A DNA stretch of 8,324 bases, taken from positions 1 through 8,324 of the forward strand of contig JBBQAM010000094.1 of the NCBI GenBank assembly GCA_038316335.1. The letters run 5' to 3'. Both the position numbers and the translations under genes were made by a program. The DNA is from JALHST01 sp038316335 (GTDB taxonomy: Bacteria > Bacteroidota > Bacteroidia > Flavobacteriales > Flavobacteriaceae). The notes below the pieces were generated by a model. It made no database searches and had not been told where the DNA came from. It saw nothing but the letters and a program-made list of their open reading frames with translations. Shown here one piece after another: positions 1-7,227 of the stretch. Positions within the stretch are counted from its first letter, which is position 1. Each line of letters begins with the position of its first letter.

Positions 1-2
1 TT

Positions 3-354
3 AGTGTAGCATACTATCACCATTTAAAAACAGTATTAATAACAGTGTTTTTAATCAATGGTTCTAAAGTTCATTCACAAGGAATTAACCAAGCAGCAAT
101 AGATAGTTTGGAGTCTTTTAACATTCAGTTCGAAACAAAAATATACCTCAATCTAAATTAATAGAACGTAACAACGATTCAAGTAGCAAAAATCAAGGCC
201 GTTATTTTGAAAAGTAGCTTACAAAAAACATCAAGACATTCGATTTGGGTGCTGTTTAATCTTGGAATACGAAAGCCTACAAAAACGTTATAACAATCCT
301 CTTTTCACTTTAGAGCTAGGTAATACCTTGAAAATATTTGCTTACTATTTTTAA
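3..354 (+). pseudogene. Possible frameshifted relic of a small secreted protein
   Basis: No intact gene is seen here, but three successive reading frames on the plus strand read like protein. Frame 3 is open from the window edge to a stop at 159-161. It contains a hydrophobic stretch (LKTVLITVFLI) and then an SQG-like end, which resembles a secretion signal. At about 143-146 a two-base slip would continue the reading in frame 2 (PQSKLIERNND... to a stop at 215-217). From about 214 frame 1 is open to 352-354 (...ESLQKRYNNPLFTLELGNT...). I do not recognise the family, and the true start would lie left of the window. Frames this short can stay open by chance in AT-rich DNA, so this is a weak call. 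The alternative is plain non-coding DNA. Confidence 0.28.
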
Positions 355-376
355 CGGAAAACTTCATTAGATCAAG

Positions 377-384
377 TAACTTTG
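377..384 (+). promoter_or_regulatory. Candidate -7 promoter element (TAnnTTTG)
   Basis: The sequence TAACTTTG matches the TAnnTTTG -7 element used by the main sigma factor of Bacteroidota. It ends 27 bases before the start codon at 412, which would leave a leader of roughly 20 bases. No convincing TTG or TTTG -33 element is found at the usual 17-23 base spacing, so the call rests on one element only. Confidence 0.35.
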
Positions 385-411
385 ATGCTATAATCAACCT
401 TAAACCAAATT

Positions 412-1686
412 ATGAAAACTTTATCCCCAAAACGCTCTTTGATGCTTTTAGCATCTGTTCTATTACTTGGCTCGTCGGTATGGCAATGTAAAAGTGATGT
501 GAAAAAAACGGTCGAAACCAAATCAAATGAGACATTTATACAGACCCCTGAAGGGTTTTCCGTTGAAATAGTAGCGAAAGACCTAGGGGCAATCCGACAT
601 TTGACCGTCTTAAAAAATGGTGATATCTATGCGAATAGATCCGTTCTAAAAGATGGAAAGGGGATTATTCTCTTAAAGGATATTGATAAAGACGGAACGA
701 TTGACGAACAACGGCAATTTGCCGATGAACCTGGTACAGGAATCTTAAGTAGCCACGGGTATTTATATGCATCCTCCAATTCTGCAATCTATCGCTATGC
801 CCTGAATGAAGATGAAGAAATAATAGATACTGAAAATCCAGAAAAAATAATAGAGGGTCTTATTGATATGGGCCGTGATAATGCAAAGTCATTTGTAATT
901 GATAACAATTCGAATATATATGTTACCATAGGGTCATGGAATGATGCTTGTAGAGATGACGAAACCAAGACGGGTATCATGCCCTGTACCATTCTCGATT
1001 CTGCAGGAGGAATTTGGAAATTCAAGACCGATAAACTCAACCAAACCTATGCAGATGGAACCCGATTTGCCACTGGCCTTAAAAATGCCGTAGGTACGGC
1101 TTGGAATTTTAAAACGAACTCTTTATTTGCTACGGTTCACGGGCGTGGAGGTCTATCAAATTTTTACCCCGAGCTGTACACCACAAAGCAAAATGGGGAA
1201 TTACCCGCGGAAACTTTATATGAATTAACCGAGAATTCCGATGCCGGCTGGCCTTATATTTATTATGATCAATTCAAGAAAAAGAAAATTCTTTCACCGG
1301 AATATGGCGGTGATGGGGAAAAAACAGCTGGCGAAGATGTCCTGGATCCCATAATGGCCTTCCCCGCGCATTTGGGTCCGAATGACCTGCTTTTCTACAC
1401 TGGAAAAATGTTTCCTGCAAAATATAGTAATGGGGCATTTATCGCTTTTCACAATCAATCCCCTGAACTAAAAAAAGGCTTTTTTGTAGCATTTGTTCCT
1501 TTTGAAAATGGCAAGCCCTCGGGGGAGTGGGAGATTTTTGCAGATAACTTTGCGGGAATCGATTTGGCAAACCCAAGTGGGCCCGTACAGCATCGTCCTT
1601 GCGGTTTGGCACAAGGGCCGAATGGAGCGCTCTATGTAAGCGATGATCTTGGCGGGACCATATTCAAGATATCCTATGTAAACTAA
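412..1686 (+). CDS. Glucose/sorbosone dehydrogenase-like beta-propeller lipoprotein
   Basis: This 424-residue protein is probably anchored in a membrane by lipid and acts in the periplasm or at the cell surface. Residues 1-25 form a lipoprotein signal with a hydrophobic core (LMLLASVLLLG), and Cys26 is the likely lipidated residue. The lipobox SVWQC is relaxed, as is common in Bacteroidota. The rest fits the six-bladed propeller of the PQQ-type glucose/sorbosone dehydrogenase family. Visible marks are an EF-hand-like acidic loop at D90-D92-D94-G95-D98, TGLKNAVGTAWN at 221-232, HGRGG at 243-247, AGWPY at 278-282, FPAHLGP at 317-323, and the family's closing motif RPCGLAQGPNGALYVSDD at 395-412. 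Known relatives oxidise aldoses or sorbosone with PQQ, but many have no tested activity. The enzyme activity and substrate here are therefore inferred. Cys180 and Cys192 could form a loop disulfide. The ATG start is supported by the signal peptide directly after it. The gene converges on the SusC/SusD operon. Confidence 0.9.
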   Translation: MKTLSPKRSLMLLASVLLLGSSVWQCKSDVKKTVETKSNETFIQTPEGFSVEIVAKDLGAIRHLTVLKNGDIYANRSVLKDGKGIILLKDIDKDGTIDEQRQFADEPGTGILSSHGYLYASSNSAIYRYALNEDEEIIDTENPEKIIEGLIDMGRDNAKSFVIDNNSNIYVTIGSWNDACRDDETKTGIMPCTILDSAGGIWKFKTDKLNQTYADGTRFATGLKNAVGTAWNFKTNSLFATVHGRGGLSNFYPELYTTKQNGELPAETLYELTENSDAGWPYIYYDQFKKKKILSPEYGGDGEKTAGEDVLDPIMAFPAHLGPNDLLFYTGKMFPAKYSNGAFIAFHNQSPELKKGFFVAFVPFENGKPSGEWEIFADNFAGIDLANPSGPVQHRPCGLAQGPNGALYVSDDLGGTIFKISYVN

Positions 1687-1867
1687 TTCCGTTAACTCAG
1701 CATGTATGTTTTGAAAAGGAGGTGTTGAATCACTTCATTGCACACATAAAAAATTCCCTACACCTTACATGTCAATATATTTTAAGAATACATCCTGGAT
1801 TCCTTCAATTTCAATTTGACTTGCAATATTCTTATAGAACATTCGCAAGACACCTTCGTTATTTTGT

Positions 1868-1907
1868 AAAAAAAATACGGCAAGAAAATAGCTCCTTGCC
1901 GTATTTT
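1868..1907 (-). terminator. Rho-independent terminator of the SusC/SusD operon
   Basis: A perfect 13-base-pair stem pairs 1872-1884 with 1895-1907 around a 10-base loop. On the minus strand it is followed by eight T residues (1868-1875 as A on the plus strand, partly shared with the stem base). It starts 16 bases beyond the SusD-like stop codon at 1924-1926, the normal place for an intrinsic terminator. Read on the plus strand, the T run after the stem is only four long and lies in the stem. It may stop the convergent gene at 412-1686 less well. Confidence 0.87.
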
Positions 1908-1923
1908 ATATTCGGTAGTGGTA

Positions 1924-3669
1924 TTAATACCCCGGATTCTGCTCCAAGAAACCTTCGATACCCGAAGCCCCATCAACCGCGCTTTGCGGTATTGGGAACA
2001 ATCGATGATTTACATCGGTATCGGTTTTCTCGGTCCATGCATCCTCATATTTTCCAAAACGAATTTGATCGCCGCGTCTGAACCCTTCCCAATACAATTC
2101 AAAACCACGTTCGCGGAACATTACTTCCAGATCAATGGCGCTCAAGGCTGCCGGCGTTTGATCTGGGCGTGCGGTTCTCGAGGTTCGAACGGTGTTTACA
2201 TCTGCTAAAGCACCTGCATTGTCCCCATTTCTTAATTTTGCCTCCGCTCTCATTAAATAGATTTCCGCAAGACGCATCAAAACAAGATCGACACTACTAA
2301 AGTTATTCGCGTTTTCCGATGTATGGCTAAATTGATATTTGCCTACACGGTAACCGGTATTATGCAAAGAACCTTCATTCGTAAAATTTACTTCTAAGGT
2401 ATGGTTTACGTACCCTGTGTCCCGATCGGGTCCATTCCCTTTTATTTGTATCGACGGATAGATTCTAACCCCATCATCGCAGGTAAGGAACGCGCCATCA
2501 GGTCCTTTTCTTGGGCCCCATTGTATTCCCCGTAAAATACCTCTATTCATTTCATAGGTATCAATAGCCGCACAATAGTAGTGATCTTCGTCGTTCAATG
2601 GCGAGACCCCGGTCAGATCCACCAATTCTGGAGGAATCTGCTGGTTTTGTTGAAAGAATCGAGCATCGGCATCCGCAGGATCAACACTGCCATAGGCATC
2701 GACCCAAGTTTGATAAAAATCCGAGGTGATCGCAGGACCATCGGTACCATCAGAACTTGGAAATTCCGGTCTGCCCCAAACAGAACCTGCAATTGACCAA
2801 TAGGCCCACCTACTATGTTCCAACTTTAAAACGCCGCGTTGATCCAGAGCAAAAATAAGTTCCGGGTTCGTATGGTTATCATCATTGAACAATTCAAAAT
2901 ATTCAGGAGATAACGAGAATGTCCCTGAATTGATAATATTGTCGGTATATTCAATAACCTTATCCATATCTTCCGCCGTAAAGTTCGGCGTACCATAAGG
3001 ATCACGGTATACGGCGGCATTGAGTTTCAATCGTGCCAAGAGGCCCCAAACGGCCGCTTTTGTCATCCTGCCCGGACCTTTGTCATTGTTGATCAGATCT
3101 ACGACCGATAACAATTCACTCTCAATATAGTCAATGGCATCTTGGGCTTTAAGTACCTCAGAAAGTTGATCGGAAGATTCTTTTTTGAGTACGATCCCCC
3201 AGCTATCCAATAACAACATGTTTAAATAGCCTCGTAGTGCTTTCATTTCATACAACGCGCCTGCAGCTTCAGAATCACCGTTTTCCGCAAGCGGGGTCAA
3301 TACCTCAATGGCGGACAACGTTCTGGAGATATTTGTGGTAAGTTCATTCCAACCACTAGAGACCAGATCATTGGTCGGTGTAATGGTGTGAGCGTTTGCC
3401 GCTAAAAATTTACCCCCATCAAACCAATCCGTACCACCACGATAAGGCAGAATAGCCTCATCAGAGGGTATAAGCTGTAATCCATAATAATTGGTATGCC
3501 TCCATGTCCAAGACACATAGCCATAGGCAGGAACGATCGCTCCGCTGATCACTTCGGCTTGAGCACCAGTTAGTGATTCATCAAATAATTCTTCCTTTAA
3601 ATCCGTGCAGTTCCAATTCAATACAGAACCTAAGAGGATAATGGATGTGATAATTAGTTTATTTTTCAT
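1924..3669 (-). CDS. SusD/RagB-like surface nutrient-binding lipoprotein
   Basis: This 581-residue lipoprotein is the likely lid of the neighbouring SusC-like channel. It would bind the imported ligand at the outer face of the outer membrane. Residues 1-20 form a signal sequence, and Cys21 (LNWNC-TDLKEE) is the likely lipidation site. The N-terminal half shows the helical, TPR-like SusD pattern: MKALRGYLNMLLLDSWG at about 143-159, then GRMTKAAVWGLLARLKLNA. The C-terminal half has the RagB/SusD marks: LMRLAEIYLMRAEA at 464-477, a RERGFELYWEG block at about 519-529, FPIP at 558-561, and the usual end QNPGY at 577-581. The length is normal and nothing appears broken. It starts 16 bases after the SusC-like stop with no Shine-Dalgarno sequence, only A-rich DNA, so the two are almost surely co-transcribed. 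The ligand cannot be read from the sequence: SusD proteins bind glycans, and some bind peptides or other oligomers. Confidence 0.96.
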   Translation of the reverse strand: MKNKLIITSIILLGSVLNWNCTDLKEELFDESLTGAQAEVISGAIVPAYGYVSWTWRHTNYYGLQLIPSDEAILPYRGGTDWFDGGKFLAANAHTITPTNDLVSSGWNELTTNISRTLSAIEVLTPLAENGDSEAAGALYEMKALRGYLNMLLLDSWGIVLKKESSDQLSEVLKAQDAIDYIESELLSVVDLINNDKGPGRMTKAAVWGLLARLKLNAAVYRDPYGTPNFTAEDMDKVIEYTDNIINSGTFSLSPEYFELFNDDNHTNPELIFALDQRGVLKLEHSRWAYWSIAGSVWGRPEFPSSDGTDGPAITSDFYQTWVDAYGSVDPADADARFFQQNQQIPPELVDLTGVSPLNDEDHYYCAAIDTYEMNRGILRGIQWGPRKGPDGAFLTCDDGVRIYPSIQIKGNGPDRDTGYVNHTLEVNFTNEGSLHNTGYRVGKYQFSHTSENANNFSSVDLVLMRLAEIYLMRAEAKLRNGDNAGALADVNTVRTSRTARPDQTPAALSAIDLEVMFRERGFELYWEGFRRGDQIRFGKYEDAWTEKTDTDVNHRLFPIPQSAVDGASGIEGFLEQNPGY

Positions 3670-3685
3670 TTTTGCACTTTTTTAT

Positions 3686-6655
3686 TTAAAATGATACGTT
3701 AAGGCCGACCAATACTGTTCTCGGAGAAGGATATGTAAAACGATCTATTCCAAATGTCTGGATGCCGTCTATTTGATTCCCGGTATTGACTTCTGGATTA
3801 TAGCCCGAGTAATCGGTAATCACAAATAAGTTTTGACCGGTCAAGGTAAAGCGTACCTGGCTTACCAAATCTCCAAATCCTATTTTTTGAGGATTTAAAT
3901 TATAGCCTAAGGTCGCATTGTTCAATCGTAAGAAACTTCCATTCTCCAAATAACGTGTAGATACCTCGTTTGAGTTGCTAGTGTCTTCATTTGGATATTG
4001 GATGGCAAAGTCGGTAGTATTTAAATTTCTACTCAATTGTCCCTTGGTGAACAGTGACATGGCCGTATGGTTGTAGATTTTATTCCCGGATACGCCATTA
4101 AAATTGAACGCCAGATCAAAGTCTTTATAATTCAACTTGAAATAGAAAGCGTACAGCATATTCGGTAATGCCGTGCCTGCGGCAATTCGGTCATTATCCA
4201 AAGATTCACCGTCACCATTGGTGTCCCTGAATTGATTTAGTCCATCGGGTCCGATCCCAATAAACTCTTTCATGTAAAATGTACCTATCGGCTCATTGTT
4301 AATATATCCATTAATAGTGGCCCCGGTCTGCCCTGCACCTTGAGCGGCACCTGTGGTAATGATCTCGAACTGGGAATCAGTGACCTTATTGTCGATGTAT
4401 GAGAAGTTACCGCCAATGTTTAAGAAGAAGTCATCGCCAATTTGGGTTCTATGGTCTAATGCCAATTCTATCCCGTTATTTACAATTTGCAAATTTGGAA
4501 TGTTGGTCCAAATTTTTTCGGTGGGTTGTATCGGATCGACCCTGTTGGCAAATAAGACCACGTCACTGGTAACCTTGCTAAAATAATCCAAGGTACCCGT
4601 AAGTCTATTGTTGAATAAACCAAAATCAAGACCAACGTTTGTTTGTGTTGAAACTTCCCATTTCAGATTCGGGTTGGCCGTTCGAACAGGTACCGTACCA
4701 AAGGGGTAACCGTCTAGTGTAGTTGCCCCTGGATCTAACGGATAGGTATCATTATCAGCCTTACTATCGACATAACTCGCTAAGGAAACCTTATTGTCGA
4801 TTCCTTCTTGATTTCCGGTCTGTCCCCAACTTACCCTTAATTTTAGATTATTGAACACAGTGCTTTGCGCCATGAAATCTTCCTTGCTGATGTTCCAGCC
4901 TAAGGCCACCGATGGAAAATAACCATATTTATTGTTCGCACCAAACTTCGACGAACCATCGGCACGCATGGTAGCGGTTAACAGGTATTTATCAGCATAG
5001 CTATAATTCAATCTCCCAAAAAATGACTGTAATTCATTTTTTTCAGCGACTGAAAACAGATTCGTAGGAGTTTCTTGACTACTAATCTGGTCTTGAAATC
5101 GAGGTTCTATTCCATTATCTGCAAATCCTTGAAGTTCGAACCTTTTTTGCTCAATATATATCTCCTGATATGAATGGCCCGCTAGAAAAATAACATTATG
5201 ATCGCCTTTGTTAAAGGTATAGGTCAAGGTGTTTTCAACCAACGTATTTCTATTCGTGGTGAACGATGCATTCAAATTACCTCTGTTGAGTCCTTCCAAT
5301 AAGGCATAGGGCGTCTGTTGTACATCACGATCCGTAGAGGAATAATCAACGCCAAGATTTAATTTATAGGTCAAACCTTTCACAATCTCCACAGAGGGTG
5401 AAATATTTGCCAAGATCCTATTGCTATTCGCATCATCGGTATAAATCTGATTGCGAACTATGGGGTTTAATCTATCGTCCAACAACGTGGGTGATCCATT
5501 GGTGTAAATTGGGAGGGTCGGATTCAATTGCAACATGTCAACCACCGTGGATCCGATATCAGGCCGTTCATTGATGGTTTTTGAGGCAGTTAGATTGAAA
5601 TCAACTTTCAGACGCCCGTCAAAGGCTTTTTGCGTTAAATTTACTCGACCAGAATAGCGTTTTAAGGAACTCTTCTCGAAAATACCTTCTTGATCATCAT
5701 AGCCTGTGGAAACATAGTAGGCAAACTTATCAGCACCGCCGCTCATCGAAAAGTTGACATTTTTAGAGACTCCGGTCCTTGTTAGTTCTTCTTGCCAATC
5801 TGTATTGGCTCCGCCGTCTAAGAGGGTACCTCCGGCTGCCGTGACCTGGTTTCTAAATTCACTGGCTTTAAAAACATCCATTTTATTCGCCAAATTGGAT
5901 ATGGCAGTAGATACTGATAAATTCATTTCCGCTTTGCCCGATTTACCTTTTTTGGTCGTTATAACGATTACCCCATTTGCCGCGCGAGCCCCATAAATCG
6001 CAGCGGCCGAAGCATCCTTTAATACATCCATCGACTCAATATCCTGGGGGTTGATAAAGTTCAATGGGTTGGAGGCCACGCCTGTAGTCGTATTGTCTAT
6101 TACAAAACCATCGACTACGAAAAGTGGTGTTGTACCAGACCTAAAACTTCCGATTCCTCGTATCACAATATTTTGTGATGCTCCTGGTTCTCCACTAACT
6201 GCGGTAACATTTACACCTGCTATTTTACCTTGCAGGAGTTGTCCAGGATTCGTAACCACTCCCTTATTAAAACTTTCGCTTTTAAGAGAGGCTATAGAAC
6301 CCGTTACGTCAGATCTTTTTTGGGTTCCATACCCAACCACAACAACATCTTCCAGCTGGGTGGCATCCTCCATAAGCCGCACCTTAACATTCCGTTGTCC
6401 GTTGAGGGGAAGTTCACTTGAGGAATATCCCAAATAGGATATTTTCAAAACAGCATTTAAATCGGCAACTTCGATTGAAAAATTACCGTCAAAGTCTGTT
6501 GTAACACCATTCAGTGTGCCCGTTTCCAGAACGCTAGCGCCAGGAAGGGGATTGTTTTGGGTATCGGTGACTGTACCAGTGACCGTTGTCTGGGCCCATG
6601 TTGCAGACACAAAACCCAACAAACCTACATACATTAATAGTTTAAGTTTTTTCAT
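3686..6655 (-). CDS. SusC/RagA-like TonB-dependent outer-membrane receptor
   Basis: This 989-residue beta-barrel transporter would import the ligand captured by the SusD-like partner, using energy from TonB-ExbBD. Residues 1-22 are a signal peptide (…SATWAQ). Residues 23-95 form the carboxypeptidase-D regulatory-like N-terminal extension typical of SusC proteins (VTGTVTDTQNNPLPGASV, then TTDFDGNFSI, then ISYLGY). Residues 102-110 (EDVVVVGYG) are the SusC-class signature at the plug start, where the TonB box is expected. The plug runs to about 235, with IRGIGS (165-170), PLFVVDG (177-183) and DASAAAIYGARAANGVIVITTKKG (214-237). The barrel fills the rest. It includes a calcium-loop-like DTNGDGESLDND at 811-822, the ENGSFLRLNNATLGYNL block near 903-919, and a terminal Phe (VGLNVSF). 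The length is full for the family. It is the first gene of a two-gene operon and has a long AT-rich upstream region. Confidence 0.97.
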   Translation of the reverse strand: MKKLKLLMYVGLLGFVSATWAQTTVTGTVTDTQNNPLPGASVLETGTLNGVTTDFDGNFSIEVADLNAVLKISYLGYSSSELPLNGQRNVKVRLMEDATQLEDVVVVGYGTQKRSDVTGSIASLKSESFNKGVVTNPGQLLQGKIAGVNVTAVSGEPGASQNIVIRGIGSFRSGTTPLFVVDGFVIDNTTTGVASNPLNFINPQDIESMDVLKDASAAAIYGARAANGVIVITTKKGKSGKAEMNLSVSTAISNLANKMDVFKASEFRNQVTAAGGTLLDGGANTDWQEELTRTGVSKNVNFSMSGGADKFAYYVSTGYDDQEGIFEKSSLKRYSGRVNLTQKAFDGRLKVDFNLTASKTINERPDIGSTVVDMLQLNPTLPIYTNGSPTLLDDRLNPIVRNQIYTDDANSNRILANISPSVEIVKGLTYKLNLGVDYSSTDRDVQQTPYALLEGLNRGNLNASFTTNRNTLVENTLTYTFNKGDHNVIFLAGHSYQEIYIEQKRFELQGFADNGIEPRFQDQISSQETPTNLFSVAEKNELQSFFGRLNYSYADKYLLTATMRADGSSKFGANNKYGYFPSVALGWNISKEDFMAQSTVFNNLKLRVSWGQTGNQEGIDNKVSLASYVDSKADNDTYPLDPGATTLDGYPFGTVPVRTANPNLKWEVSTQTNVGLDFGLFNNRLTGTLDYFSKVTSDVVLFANRVDPIQPTEKIWTNIPNLQIVNNGIELALDHRTQIGDDFFLNIGGNFSYIDNKVTDSQFEIITTGAAQGAGQTGATINGYINNEPIGTFYMKEFIGIGPDGLNQFRDTNGDGESLDNDRIAAGTALPNMLYAFYFKLNYKDFDLAFNFNGVSGNKIYNHTAMSLFTKGQLSRNLNTTDFAIQYPNEDTSNSNEVSTRYLENGSFLRLNNATLGYNLNPQKIGFGDLVSQVRFTLTGQNLFVITDYSGYNPEVNTGNQIDGIQTFGIDRFTYPSPRTVLVGLNVSF

Positions 6656-6714
6656 AGAGTTTGGTTTAATTATTGGTTATTTTGATTTTCTAAAGTATTA
6701 AAATCGGGGTAATA

Positions 6715-6730
6715 TAAAGATTTTTCTTTA
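6715..6730. repeat. Short inverted repeat in the SusC-like leader
   Basis: TAAAGA (6715-6720) and TCTTTA (6725-6730) are exact reverse complements around TTTT. The dyad lies 60-75 bases before the SusC-like start codon. It could be an operator half-site pair or a weak leader hairpin. In DNA this rich in A and T a six-base match can also arise by chance. Confidence 0.3.
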
Positions 6731-6772
6731 TGTAAGAAAAAGATGTAGTTCAATTTACTACTTAATTTTCGT

Positions 6773-6780
6773 CAAAAATA
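6773..6780 (-). promoter_or_regulatory. Candidate -7 promoter element for the SusC/SusD operon
   Basis: Read on the minus strand this is TATTTTTG, an exact fit to the Bacteroidota TAnnTTTG -7 element. It would place the transcript start near 6766 and give a leader of about 110 bases before the SusC-like ATG. No clear TTG or TTTG -33 element is present at the expected distance, so the evidence is partial. Confidence 0.32.
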
Positions 6781-6854
6781 ACCGAACATAAATCGTGGTT
6801 TCATTAGCTAAAGATTATGATTGGTTTAATAAATAGGCCCTGGTTTTCATTAAT

Positions 6855-6867
6855 TGTTAAATTAACA
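6855..6867. promoter_or_regulatory. Perfect 13-base palindrome, possible operator
   Basis: TGTTAA-A-TTAACA is a perfect 6-1-6 dyad. An overlapping TTAATT-GTTA-AATTAA dyad covers 6850-6865. The site lies about 75 bases upstream of the candidate -7 element of the SusC-like gene and about 200 bases upstream of its start codon. Such symmetry suits binding by a dimeric helix-turn-helix regulator, but no regulator gene lies in the window and the surrounding DNA is AT-rich. Confidence 0.35.
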
Positions 6868-7174
6868 TGGTCTTTGTTTTTTAATTTGATTTTAAGGGAA
6901 ATGGGATTCTAAAATGACAAAAAATCTTGTAGGGCCACATCTAAAAACCGACCAAACCAATTTCCCTATTAACCAGTAAATTGAATAGTAGGTTCAAATC
7001 ACTACATGGTTTTTTGGGCTGCAAAAGCGAAGGCGGGCTTTTAATAATTATCTAAAACATCCCTATGATCCGCCACCTTTGGTCTTCTGCGGCACAAAAA
7101 TCTTGCACTTCACGCGTACGCTGGATATAGCTGGTTAATACTGCTTAAATAAAGATCATCCTACCTGCCTAAAT

Positions 7175-7202
7175 AAAAAACCCCTCCACAAAAGTGAAGG
7201 GG
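7175..7202 (-). terminator. Rho-independent terminator of the gene at 7228-7932
   Basis: On the minus strand a nine-base-pair stem (7194-7202 with 7181-7189, one G-U pair) closes a four-base loop of U residues. Six T residues follow directly (7175-7180 as A on the plus strand). It sits 25 bases after the stop codon at 7228-7230. The four G-C pairs at the stem base next to the U run make it a classic strong terminator, and it separates this gene from the SusC/SusD leader. Confidence 0.87.
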
Positions 7203-7227
7203 CAACTTTTGGCTAATCCAAGTTATA

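Larger units (their letters stand above)
6656..7174. other. Long AT-rich intergenic region upstream of the SusC-like gene
   Basis: About 520 bases lie between the SusC-like start and the terminator of the next gene, and I see no convincing coding sequence in them. The region holds two short dyads (6715-6730 and 6850-6867), a promoter-like element at 6773-6780, and an exact repeat of TTGGTTTAAT at 6661-6670 and 6821-6830. A weak hairpin pairs 7023-7028 with 7037-7042. The stretch 7052-7159 is less AT-rich and might be a coding relic on the minus strand. It presumably contains the leader and control sites of the SusC/SusD operon. Confidence 0.6.

Noticed and set aside
1714..1724. A perfect Shine-Dalgarno-like sequence (AAAAGGAGGTG) just after the dehydrogenase-like gene, before a 119-codon open frame.
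   Set aside because: No start codon lies at a proper distance; GTG/TTG codons overlap or touch the motif. Most of the open frame lies antisense to the SusD-like gene and passes through its terminator. The host group seldom uses such sequences.
1918..2208. Plus-strand open frames opposite the SusD-like gene (also 2581-2796).
   Set aside because: They are shadows of the well-supported minus-strand gene, with no family likeness and no initiation signals.
4353..6701. Several plus-strand open frames opposite the SusC-like gene (61-128 codons).
   Set aside because: They are antisense to strongly conserved SusC motifs, and their translations have a low-complexity, non-protein look.
7021..7042. Hairpin AAAAGC…GCTTTT considered as a terminator.
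   Set aside because: The stem is only six pairs, four of them A-T, with an eight-base loop, and no gene ends near it.
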